Below, piece after piece: positions 33,853 through 44,581 of a stretch of 51,241 bases of DNA (position 1 is the first letter of the stretch; each line of letters starts with the position of its first letter). The notes under the pieces were generated by a model. The model saw only the letters and a program-made list of their open reading frames with translations. It did not search any database and was not told where the DNA came from. The stretch comes from Chara braunii. Its lineage: Eukaryota > Streptophyta > Charophyceae > Charales > Characeae. Where the stretch lies: contig BFEA01001017.1 of the NCBI GenBank assembly GCA_003427395.1, positions 70,046-121,286 on the forward strand, given 5' to 3'. A program made the position numbers and the translations under genes.

Positions 33853-34050
33853 AGCATCAGGGACCATGCCAACAGGACCAATCCCTGTGCCTCCCCTCAG
33901 GTCCCCTCCCCTATGAACATCAGCAGACTCTGCTAAGTGCCAATCGGGGGAAGCATCAGGGACCATGCCAACAGGACCAATCCCTGTGCCTCCCCTCAGG
34001 TCCCCTCCCCTATGAACATCAGCAGACTCTGCTAAATGGCAATCGGGGGA
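33853..34050. repeat. Tandem duplication, 99 bp unit, two copies
   Basis: AGCATCAGGGACCATGCCAA through CAATCGGGGGA occurs at 33853-33951 and 33952-34050 with only three or four differences, so it is a recent duplication. Confidence 0.95.
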
Positions 34051-34094
34051 TCCAGTGGTCTATCTCTAGGTGGCGGGCGCCAAGCATGCCCAGG

Positions 34095-34185
34095 AAGGTA
34101 CATGAGGCCAATGGGGATTGAACCCACGACCTCTTGAATGCCACTTGCGAGCCTTACCAACTGAGTTAGGCCGCTGGATCACATG
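34095..34185 (-). mobile_element. tRNA-like sequence (tRNA-derived SINE head or tRNA pseudogene)
   Basis: On the minus strand GGCCTAACTCAGTTGGTAAG (34172) is a near-canonical A box/D arm. GGGTTCAATCCCC (34125-34113) is a canonical B box in a pairing T arm (GTGGG/CCCAT). The anticodon stem and acceptor stem do not pair, so a working tRNA is unlikely. Confidence 0.6.
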
Positions 34186-34559
34186 ACATTTTGGACATCG
34201 GCAGCTATACTGTAATGTTTTTTCACCAAGGGCAGGGCTTGCACTGGACCTCCATAGCACCACGCGGCCCGCCAAAATTTTCAAAGGGCGCGTCGTGGCT
34301 GCTCGCAAAACCAGATGTTTGGGTGTGTGCACGGATGTATTTAGAAAGTGCATAGGCATGGTATGTATGTCTGTTGAGTCTGGAGGGTGGATGTGTGCAT
34401 CCATGTGCAAAGATGTGATTAGTCCATGCATGTGCGTAGGCACGCACAGGTGCATGTGTGTTTTGTACAGAGGGGGGAGGAGTGGTAGGTGTGTGTGGCC
34501 ATGCAGTGGAGGTGTTACAAAAAGAAAAGGGGAGGAAGAAGACTTAGTTATCAATTCAA

Positions 34560-36230
34560 ACTAAAAAGAGAGCAAGGCAAAGGAGGGTACAGGTTGTTCT
34601 ATCGTGCCTTTGAAGTTGAAAGAAGAAGAGAAAGTGAATGAAAAATGTGAAATGGATGAGAAAGGGCAAATTGTACTAATGTGTGTTAGAATCTTCTACA
34701 GAGAGAAACAGAGTAGACAACCCCCACCCAAAATGATGCGAGTTGTTTTGTTATACCAGAGAGACAAAGAGTGAGTAAAAAGGCAAAATTGAAAGGGGAT
34801 AACACAAAAGTATCATGCTTTTGCTTTGGAAAAACTGCGGGGGAGTCACTGTTTGAGTTTGAAAATGCACTTCAGGCAAAAAACATGAAAATTTCGAATA
34901 TATATAAGATAGGTTTTTTGTTCACTAGGGTAACGTGAGATTGTGTTATATTTACGAAAAATGTCTAAAGTTTATTCTCAAACAGTTTTCGTGAGTGCCT
35001 CGAAGTTACTTTTTTTTTATCTTACCAGAGAAAATCAAAGCAAGTTATATAGCCATTTATAAATTATATTTTCATACTTTCTTATAATGTTCTTAATCCT
35101 ATATTACTAAACTTATTTTTCAACTAAACATGACTTGTCAAATACCAAACTTACTGGCAGATAAAAATCACAACAAAGAAAATATTCAAAAAAAAAAAGG
35201 AGGTCCAGTTGTAAGGAGAGAGTTTTTACCGAGTTAAAGGTTTGAAATAAATCGGTGGATATATGAAACAATTTATACCATATTCATAAACGACAAGACT
35301 ACTAACTTATGTAGGAAACCCAAGTCGTCCGGGATCTTGGGAGGGCGGACTGCATATGGTAAGGGAGACATCCGTGGACGATAATTTGAATGTCATTGAT
35401 ACGAATGCAGAAGACGAAACAGATGACTTGTTTGAGCAAATACTGTAGGATAAAGTATATAAGAAGAAACACATTATCGATAAACAAATTTTCAATCATG
35501 TAATGGAAGTATGGAGAGTGTAAAAACGTAATGATCAATTTGATCAAATACATGATGATTCGTGTGTAAAAATTGTCCGGCGTGTCGAAATTTTGCATCA
35601 CTTTAAAACAAATAGTTATTATAGGTGATACTAATGTATTTTCAAGAAACACAAATGACTCACAACGCTGAAACAAAATCAATAAAGTGAATAATAAAAA
35701 TAAATTAAAATAAAATATGTAAAGAAATGAGATATGTTGCTTGCATTTTTATCTGTAGTGAATGACGTATAAGCAAATAGAAGTATGTTATACTCAACCA
35801 ATATTGCAACATTTTTAAGGGAAATGTAAATGTACCAGAGAAACACTTAGTTATCAGTATGTGTATTGCCCTTACGAAGATTGATGAAGTACTCTATCAA
35901 TGGTAGATATTGGTAAATCCAATATAGTTTCGGACATAATATATGTAAACATTATGCATAGTGTGCAACGATAATTCTATGCAATGAAAAGTGAAAAAAT
36001 TTATGGGAAATTTGTTTTTTTATGGTTGTAGGGGTTTTATGAGCTTATTATATCTACAAGGTGCAATAAAATATCTCTTATCTTTGAACTTTTGTCAAAC
36101 GACTGTGCTCTTTCAACTCTGCTATTTTTATTTTAAAATGAAAGGGATTTTTAAAATTTCATTTGCTTTGAAAGCAATGCATGATATTGTATTTTTTTAG
36201 TCAACTTGTATACCTTAAATCATATGAGTG
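34560..36230. other. AT-rich intergenic sequence, one small coding-like frame
   Basis: Base composition drops sharply to AT-rich here. The only coding-like stretch is the stop-to-stop frame 35288-35448 (+), with YVGNPSRPGSWEGG and an acidic end DTNAEDETDDLFEQIL. It could be a transposase or gene relic, but no family was recognised. Nothing else was seen. Confidence 0.35.
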
Positions 36231-36248
36231 TGTATATATATATATATA

Positions 36249-37026
36249 TAGGGTTGCCGGCGTTCAGGACGCGCCGAACACCCGAACCCGAACGCCCGAA
36301 CGTTTGGGAACCCCTCTCGACGTGTTCGGACGTTCGACCGAACGCGGAACCAAAAAAAAAAAAAAACAAAAAAAAAAACAAGGTTTTCAAAAATTCTGAA
36401 AAAAAACTATGTCATGTAGACGAATAAACCAAACAACATTTGCCTCAACAGTACATCCAAATTTCTTACCAAATTTGAAATAAAAATCAAATACGAAAAA
36501 TAAATAATATTAATGAAAATAAGAAAAAATAAAACGATAATGAAATTATTGCGTGGGCGAGCAAGTTTTTGACACCGCCATCTTTGATGATTTTTTTTTT
36601 TTTTTTTTGGCTTTGTCAAATGCCATGAAATTTTATACATCTGTATCTTACATCATAGAGAACCTACAAATAAACTTTGAAAAAATAATATTTTTTTTCA
36701 GGCCCCGAAATAAAGGGAAAACAAAAAGTGAAAAGAAAAAAAAAACAAATTAGTAAGTGGGAAAGCATGTTTTGACACCACCATCTTTGCCGATTTTTCA
36801 TTATTTTTTTGCTTCACAGAATGACTTCAAAATTGAGAGACAGGTTGCTTACATAACAGAGAACTAAAAAAAAAACAAATCAGAAAAAAATAATAATTTT
36901 TAGGTACGGAAATAATTTTTTGTGGGGTCCGAACCCCTTTGAGTTCGGGCCCCATACGGGGACCCGAACGCCCGAACGTTCGGGGGTCAGCTTAGGGGCC
37001 TCCGTACGTTCGACCTGGCAACTCTG
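36249..37026. mobile_element. hAT-like non-autonomous element inserted in (TA)n, copy 1
   Basis: The left end TAGGGTTGCCGGCG and right end CGACCTGGCAACTCTG (complement CAGAGTTGCCAGGTCG) are inverted and lie between (TA)n runs. Both sub-ends are rich in CGAACGTTCGGG palindromes. The inside has two ~200 bp AT-rich subrepeats (GTGGGCGAGCAAGTTTTTGA at 36552, GTGGGAAAGCATGTTTTGAC at 36756). No transposase is present. The CAGRG end is typical of hAT; the target duplication cannot be read in a TA repeat. Confidence 0.6.
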
Positions 37027-37027
37027 T

Positions 37028-37263
37028 ATATATATATATATATATCGTCACAAACAGAACTTCCCGGTAAACCGTAGGCAGAGAGAGAGAAGAGGACAAC
37101 AAACGAGGGGCTGTGACAAACTATTTCGTCGGAGTTTCACCGACTCATCAGGTATATATATATATATATCGTCACAAACAGAACTGCCCGGTAAACTGTA
37201 GGCAGAGAGAGAGAAGAGGGCAACAAACGAGGGGCTGTGACAAACTGTTTCGTCGGATATATA
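37028..37263 (-). ncRNA. Tandem repeat with hammerhead-ribozyme-like core on the minus strand
   Basis: Two ~120 bp units begin with (TA)n and CGTCACAAACAGAACT. The minus strand of unit 1 has CTGATGA (37151-37145), a stem II of GTCGG (37144-37140) and CCGAC (37132-37128) around loop TGAAACT, and GAAA (37127-37124). A 3 bp stem III (ATA/TGT, triloop GTT) and GTC (37117-37115) follow as a possible cleavage triplet. This is the invariant hammerhead core. A matching stem I is not seen, because (TA)n stands where its 5' strand should be, so activity is uncertain. Unit 2 lacks the CTGATGA half and runs into the gap. Confidence 0.55.
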
Positions 37264-37513
37264 NNNNNNNNNNNNNNNNNNNNNNNNNNNNNNNNNNNNN
37301 NNNNNNNNNNNNNNNNNNNNNNNNNNNNNNNNNNNNNNNNNNNNNNNNNNNNNNNNNNNNNNNNNNNNNNNNNNNNNNNNNNNNNNNNNNNNNNNNNNNN
37401 NNNNNNNNNNNNNNNNNNNNNNNNNNNNNNNNNNNNNNNNNNNNNNNNNNNNNNNNNNNNNNNNNNNNNNNNNNNNNNNNNNNNNNNNNNNNNNNNNNNN
37501 NNNNNNNNNNNNN
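37264..37513. other. Assembly gap, 250 N
   Basis: The run of N separates the second hammerhead-like repeat unit from the middle of a second hAT-like element, so sequence is missing or collapsed here. Confidence 0.99.
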
Positions 37514-38177
37514 AAAAAAAAAAAAAAAAACAACATTTTCGAAAACTTCCGAAAACAAAATATGTTATGGAGAAAAATAAACTAAACAACATTTGCCTGG
37601 GCACTACATCCAAATTCTTTACCAAATTTGAATTAAAAATCAAATACAAAAAATAAACACTATGATAAAAATAAAAAAAAATAAAAAAGAGAATTAAAAT
37701 TAGTGAGTGTGCTTGCACCTTTTCGACACCGCCATCTTTGTCGATTTTTAATTTGTTTTTGGCATTGAAAAATGCCCTGAAAATTTACAGATATGTAGTT
37801 TACATAATCAATAACTCATTAAAAGTTTTTCAAAAAATAATAAAAATTTGTAGGCCCCAAAATAAAGTGAAAACAAAACGTTAAAAGTGAAAAAAAACAA
37901 AACAGTGAGTGGGCGAGCACGTTTTGATACCCCAATCTTTGATGATTTTTAATGTTTTTTTGGCTAAGCAGAATGGCTTCAAACGTTACAAGCGTGTAGG
38001 TTACATCATAAAGAATTCAGAAAAAACAATTCAGAAAAAAACACTTATTTTTAGGCCCCGAAACATTTTTTGGCGGGGGCCGAACCTGGAGGTGTTCGGC
38101 CCCNGAACGGGACCCTGAACGCCCGAACGTTCGGGGGCCAGCCCGGGGGCTCCCGAACGTTCGGTCAGGTAACCCTG
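37514..38177. mobile_element. hAT-like non-autonomous element, copy 2 (left end in gap)
   Basis: The interior is homologous to copy 1, with two AT-rich subrepeats at 37702 and 37903. It ends in GGTCAGGTAACCCTG (complement CAGGGTTACCTGACC) followed by (TA)n. Confidence 0.6.
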
Positions 38178-38187
38178 TATATATATA

Positions 38188-38245
38188 TAGTTGCCAGGCC
38201 GAACGTACAATTTTCAAGATCCGTACATTCGGTCTGACAACTCTG
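38188..38245. mobile_element. 58 bp minimal element with the same hAT-like ends
   Basis: TAGTTGCCAGGCCGAACGTA at the left and GTACATTCGGTCTGACAAC with TCTG at the right are inverted, with only about 15 bases between them. It directly follows copy 2 across a (TA)n spacer. Confidence 0.6.
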
Positions 38246-39231
38246 TAAAGGTGGGTCAAGTCCCACAATTTTTAAGTGCCAACTTTGACGATTATTCACG
38301 CTCACAAGAATTCACAAAAAAAAAATGAAAACCGAAGATGTGATATATTAGGATGTGATCTATACAAGAAAAATATCAGGAAAAAAAAAAAGTTCGGCGC
38401 GAGAAAAAAATATCATGCCGATTCGTTGCATTTTTCAGTTTTGCCACTCGACAACTTGAGGCTCAACGGAAAAAGTACCCCAACTTCTGCATTTTTTTGC
38501 GCTAAGAAAAATTAATAAAAACTTTAAAAATTAGAGTGTTTGTAAATTTGATCGTGATCTATATATATATATATTATATACATATATATATTTCGACTTA
38601 CACACATGCAACGTAGGCACACACACATACTCTTTTTTTTTTTCCCCGAAAAGTCCTGCTTCAAACCACTAGAGGGGTGATATGAGTATCCCCCTATAGT
38701 GGACTTACGACAAAATACTCTTGTCTATTAGTGGGGAGCGACACCTGCAGAAAATAGGGTCCAGCGCCCCATGCACATTATGAATAAAACAGCAGGCGCG
38801 ATCCCCCCCCCCCACACTATTAGAGTTGTGTATAACGAACATGACAAAACATAAACACCACATAATCACCACCTTACGCCTCCCAAAGACAGAAGGTTAA
38901 CCGACCCCCAAATTTTCACCCCCATTTATAAGAAAATGAAAGGGTCATTTTAACCATACTTTATACCAATCTGTAGAGTGCACTTCTCACTAACTTATTG
39001 TAAAAAAAAAATTAAAAAAAAAAAATTAAAAACATATAAAATAGCAAGTCAAAAGTGTATTTTCATGAAATTTCACCAACATTTCAATTTGTCGATTTTT
39101 ACGATTTTCACCGCTGCCCAAAACAACAATCTCTTGGAACCCAACAAACAGGGCAAAAAATATGGGTGAAAAGTGGGCTTACTTGTTAACCATTTGTGCT
39201 CCCAAACCCGATCAACAAACAAAAAGGATTC

Positions 39232-39682
39232 TTCCACTACCCTCAACTTGAGAAAATCTCAAGGGTGGTGTCGTTCCACTAAGCCATTGAGATTCACTAT
39301 TCACGATTGATAAATGATTAACGTTCCCCCTATAATAAATTCCCTCTTTGAAAGTGAAGGGCGACTGTAGGACGCCCAACAAATTGGGTCAATTTTCAAA
39401 TCACCTCCCAGCGGTGACTCGAATTTCCTTGAAAAGGGTCTGAGGTGTTTTATTTTATTTTCAACTATAGTTGTCTGGGCCGATAACGGACCTGCGTCAT
39501 TGTCCATGTGAAGTAGTGGTAAAGTAGTAGCAGGAGCCTCGCATATTCCCGCTCACTTTTTCAAGGCAAGTTGTAGGGTGTAGTGGAATGAGAACAAGGT
39601 CTAGTATTTTTCAATTTCGTTCAGGTTCAAGGGCGCATGTAGGGTTGCCCTTGAGATTTTTCTCAAGTTGAGGGTAGTGGAA
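39232..39682. mobile_element. 451 bp element with 34 bp inverted ends
   Basis: TTCCACTACCCTCAACTTGA (39232) continues to AATCTCAAGGG. The end CCCTTGAGATTTTTCTCAAG (39648) and TTGAGGGTAGTGGAA is its complement with one extra base. Each arm can also self-pair (CTTGAGAAAATCTCAAG). No coding frame. Confidence 0.7.
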
Positions 39683-39789
39683 CGAGGCCCAAACTATGGG
39701 TTGCGCACCCGCGCCCCCTCAAACGGTTAGTCAAATTGCTTTGTGTCCTTTCTTTCTTTCTTTATTTATTGTTTTTTATTTTATTTTTA

Positions 39790-41026
39790 TTGACTTATCA
39801 TGAGGGCACGGCTGCGCAACCCGTAGTTTGTATATGCTTGATGGACAAAGGAGGCGTTATTGGTGAGGTTTAGAAGTACGGTGATTGTTTTATTAAAAAA
39901 AAAAAGGTATTTGTGTGTATGTGTCAAAATTTGTGTGTGTGTGTGTGTTTGTGTGATACTTAGGGTATTTGTGTTTATCACATCTGTTAGTGTTGGAATG
40001 TGTGGGATTTAGGTAATTAGTATGGTATTAATGTATTAGATATTTGATATACCTTGATTCATAGTTGGTGTCGAGGCTGGTGGTCCTCAAATCTTGGTTC
40101 ATATGTCGTATATGTGTGTGCTTGAGTGTTTGTTGTTGTAGGTTTTTTTTTTTAAATAAAAGTTGTTTTGTCACATGCGACTCACTTAATCGGACGCTGA
40201 ACGTGTGGGGCATTGAATACGTCCACGTTGAGACACATCTGTTTACACTCGCAAATGCAATACAAGTGTGTCGAGGCCGCGCCCTTTCCGATTCAGACTT
40301 TTCCACTTTTCCTCTCTGCCGCTGCTTTGCCACCGTTTCGACCAAAATCCAGCGTGCGGTCCTACAGGCAGCTACCAGTCCCACATTTTTCAAAGAAGCT
40401 GCCACCCCCCCCAAAAGGTCCACCCTGCCGCTGCTTTGCCACCGTTTCGATCAAAACCAGTGCACAGTCCCATGGGCAGCTACCAGTGTCACATTTTTCG
40501 AAAACACTGCCACCACTCCCCACAATGTCGTGCCTGCACCTGCCTGCATTTTTCTAACCTTCCAACGATCAAACGAGCCCGAATCAACGGTCGGTATAAC
40601 GAAGGACGACGAAACTGTCTCGGGGGGAAAATGTCTCAAAGGGGGAAAACGCACCCCTGACGGTATGCGAATGCAAATTGACTTACCGTGAGAGCACGAG
40701 TGCTCAACCTGTATTTTGTATATGCTTGATTGATAAAGGAGGCGTTATTGGTGACGTTTAGAAGTAGGGTGATTGTTGCATGAAAAAAAGGAGTATTTGT
40801 GTGTATGTGTCAAGATTAGTGTGTGTGTTTGTATGATACTTAGGGTGCTTGTGTTTATCATATTTGTTAGTGTTGGAATGTGTGGGATTCAGATAATTTG
40901 TATGATATTAATGTATTAGATATTTGACGTACCTTGATTCATAGTTGGTGTCGAGGCTGGTGGTCCTTGAATCTTGGTCCATATGTCATATATGTATGTG
41001 CTTGAGTGTTTGTTGTTGTACGTATT
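39790..41026. mobile_element. Element with ~350 bp direct terminal repeats (short LTR-like)
   Basis: 39790-40140 and 40679-41026 are direct repeats, both starting TTGACTTA and ending GTTTGTTGTTGTA, with about 10 percent differences. The 540 bp between them holds a ~107 bp tandem pair (CTGCCGCTGCTTTGCCACCG at 40317 and 40426). No primer-binding site or protein domain was identified, so LTR status is a guess. Confidence 0.5.
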
Positions 41027-41029
41027 TTT

Positions 41030-44000
41030 TTTCCTCTATCTCTACTATACCCTTTAAAGTTACATCGGTCCCGCCGTCACGTGAAGTTGTGGACCCACGG
41101 AAAATCGCGGTGTCGGCGCGAATACCCTTACAAGGGTATCCGCCCTGGTTTTTGCAAGTGACAGGGAGGCGTGGTTGACTTGGATTTTGAGTGCCTGCGC
41201 GAAAAAATGTGGGGATCGTCCGTACGCAGGCTAAGGGTTGTCTAAGCAGGAAGGGTGAGTGGGCGCGCAGTTTTAGGGCGCGTGTGTGATTTTCCCGCTT
41301 AGAATCAATCGCGACGCCGATATAATTACCCAGCTTGTGTTTTTCAGTCTATTGATTAGATTAAGGGTTGAAAGGTCTGCGTTCCTACTTATTGCGCTCG
41401 GTCGGCGGTAGGTCCGGCGCGTGGGAAGGCGTGGATACTCGGCGGCCGCGCGAGCGGTCGAAGGTGAAGGAAAGGCTTGGGTTGTTTTCCCAACCTGTAA
41501 ACGACAGGGGGCACCATTATAAATTAGATTCCGCGGGGGCTAATTCCAGGCTTGGGCTTAGCCCTATAGGTTACGGCGCTGGATTACTGCTACGGAGGTG
41601 CGAGGATCGACGCTCGAGGGTGTCGGCGCAGGATCGGCGAAGAGTTGGGGGAAACTGAGGGGTTGAGGGTCGTGGGCCCGTTCCGCTGGGTCGGGGGACT
41701 GCTGACAGACCCTGCTGTTGGTTCCCGATAGCCCCCCGTGCTACTCTGGGTCCCGTCCTATTTTTATTTTTTTTACTTTCTGGCTTGGGTCCCATTACTG
41801 GCTCTGAGCCCAGGCCATGGACTCGCGAGCCCGACCTGACGAAGGTGCTCACGAGCTGTTGGGATACAAGCCGAGTGCGTTTGGGGAGGGCCGATTGGCC
41901 CCTGGCCATGCCAAGAGGGAGGCCCGTATGACCCCTGTGCGAGAGAGGTAGGCATGAAGCAGGGGCAGGGATCGTCATGGGTGCACATGCACTTGGTCGA
42001 AGAGCCGTGCCGGGGGAACGCGAACGAGGTACGGGGTGATGCACGTAGGAGGGGTGTATGCGGGTCGGGATATATGTGAACCCGGGAATGAACCCAGACT
42101 CAAACTGAGTCAGGCGCGGGGTGGAGGGTGGCCTCCGATAGGGTCGCGGGCCACGACCTCACGCGAAATCCGACAAGGCATTGGGCAGGGTGGTACAATA
42201 TGGGTAAGATTCGCTAGTCCCGGCGCAAGGCTGGCGTGTATAGACCCTAAAACATGGGCCGGATTCAGGGGCTACGGGAAGACAGTATTACGGCCGCGCG
42301 AACCTCGAGGAGCCGTGGGGCGTCGCCCGACCAGAAAGCCCTTCGGGGCAACGATACAGAGAAGACTAGTATGGCCCCTGCGTGAGGACGACACGCATAA
42401 ATTGAGTGGCGGTCCGGACGACCGGGAATTTTTGCTTCCCATTTTTTTTCGTTTTGGGCGAACCGCTGGGCAGCGGCGTCACCACGTTGACGGCAACTAG
42501 ATGGCAGCGGAGGTGAGAGAGAAGGACGTGGCATGGCGGGGAAGTAAGCACGGTGCAGCGGAGAGGAGGTATTACGTGTGGTTCTTGGCCGTTTTGAGCG
42601 TGAGAAGAGGCGGGCCCGAGGTTTTGGCCACGGGCGAGTTGAATGGCGCTGTCAATTTCGGGGTTGGGTGAGTAGATTTAGAGTAGATGAAAGAAGCACT
42701 GCGCAAAGCTACGGGGAAGCGGGCATGGCTTACTGCGCAAAGCTACGGAGCTGGAGGCTTGTCAAAAGACCGGTGCGACCAAGCAGGGGCGCGCGTGAGA
42801 CTGGAGAGGGGGGAGGCCAGAGGAAAGAAGGCGGCGAGGGAGTCTTACTTGCCCCCCCGTGCTGCCACACCGGTCGCATGAACCTGGTCAGGGGAGCCGA
42901 CCAAGTGCCTTAGGAAGGACATGCGGTCGACCTTTCTGATTGTAGCCGTAATGTGTTGATGCCACAGTGGTGCTCGTTGAGTCGTGGTTTTCAGCCGCGT
43001 GGTTTCACCCCGGACGATCACTGCCTGTTGTGGATCAAACCTGGCATGAAAGGCAGCCGAGTGCGTTCATGAATCAAGGGTTGAGCCGCAGGCGGAACAA
43101 GCATAGTAGGGTGAGGGAGATGTAGGTAGGGAGATTTACGTTGTAGGGGGCCTCTCGGTTCGGAGTGTCTGTGTCGCCTATATGTAATAACGGATGATTG
43201 TTCGAGGGACTCCCTGGTTCAGTGAGTAGTGGGAGTCAACGATCTGCGAGGTAGAAGGACTTACCGGTGGGTCGATGAACTGTCCGCTTCCAGTGTTTGG
43301 GGCTGCGGGAGGGGAGGCGACCTACAGAACAGTAGCAAACCAGCTGTGGGGGATGGTGCACGAGTCTGGTCAGAGTGTTGGCCAGATACGTGGGTTGCGA
43401 GAGACCGACTAGCAGGAGGGAAACAGGAGCAAAGGCACAAGGAAGATGGGGCATATATACGAAGTGAAGAGGGGGAGAGAGAGAGGTGTTTACCACTGAA
43501 GGCGGCTGACAGTCAGACTACGAGCTAAGATTGCAGAGGCGCCTGTATACCGGTGTGTTGGCCCCCCCCTTACGAAGCGGCATGGGGCTGGTCGTTGTAT
43601 CGGAGGAGTGCCTGTCGATTGAGCAGTGCCCGCCCACCTAGCCGTAACGGTGTGAGGCCAGCACCACGGAGGCCGAAGCAGCGGGGGTTCAACAGTGGAC
43701 CGGAAACTGACGTGGGTTGGAAGGGGCGGCGGTCTGCCGTGGTAGCAGCTTGTGAGTTGGGCATGCTGTGGAGTCGTCTTCCTACAAGAGTTGGCATCCG
43801 CGGGCGCTGGTGGCTGTGGCTGACTGCTGTACGTTGCTCCGCGTCGCTGCATACTGCGGGTCTGCCGCTGCTCACTGTGACGGGCTGAGTGCACATTACC
43901 AGTAACTGCTGCATACTGGGCGCGAAGCTACTACGGCGACTGTCGAATATATATGAACGGCTGTTGCTGACCGTCACTGTGCGTTGCCATCGCATCTAAA

Positions 44001-44575
44001 GGCTGTTACAGGCTGCGGGGCAGCAGGGGGTGGGTAAAGGAGGTTGTTGCCGTGAGTTGTGACGTCGTCAGGAGAATTGGGCTCGACGAGTTGACTACAG
44101 TTTAATCAAGTTACTGCGATTTGGCCATCACCGTGGGGCCCTCAGAAACACCAAGGCTTCGAGGCCCTCTCCCGAGAGCTCAGTTGTACCTCTCTTGGAT
44201 CTCGAGTGTCTGAAAATTTTTCTCTCTGCCTTTCTAAATCTAAGTCTAGTCTAGTTCTGAGGGGAAGGCGGCAGGCGGGGTTGCGACCCGCACTCCGTGC
44301 CAATGCCTCTGTGGGAGGTTCGCCCACCAATTGCGGGAGCTCTGCCGGGACTCGGGCGGAGTCCTGGAGGCAGGGAACAGAGTGGTAATTTCCTGACTGT
44401 ATGGCATGGATCCTGTATTTGACTTTGAGTTGACTTTCAGGATATAAGTCAGACTAAAATAAAGGAATGTATGTGCAATTTCAGCTTCAGACTTTGTTGG
44501 TTGCCTGAAAGCAGATTCTGAACAAAGGAGGGTGCATCTGGGGGAAGGTTGGGAGGAAGGCAGTATTGTGTGCAG
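41030..44575. other. GC-rich sequence with no recognised gene
   Basis: The DNA is G-rich on the plus strand and differs strongly from the AT-rich block before it. Open frames up to 154 codons (42036-42500) exist on both strands, as expected from GC content. They show no domain, zinc knuckle, protease or polymerase motif. It may be leader or LTR sequence of the element that follows. Confidence 0.4.
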
Positions 44576-44581
44576 TATGAT

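Noticed and set aside
34095-34185. Functional tRNA gene
   Set aside because: A and B boxes are good, but the anticodon and acceptor stems do not pair.
37153-37263. Second complete hammerhead in the next repeat unit
   Set aside because: CCGAC-GAAA-stem III-GTC is present but the CTGATGA half is missing, replaced by TATATA at the gap edge.
37172-37580. Open frames of unknown residues
   Set aside because: They are the N gap translated.
40065-40691. 208-codon open frame
   Set aside because: It starts inside one direct repeat, runs through a 107 bp tandem repeat and ends at the second repeat; cysteine- and low-complexity-rich with no family likeness.
42036-42500. 154-codon open frame in the GC-rich block
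   Set aside because: Overlapping frames on both strands, no domain, no retroelement motif; expected by chance in GC-rich DNA.
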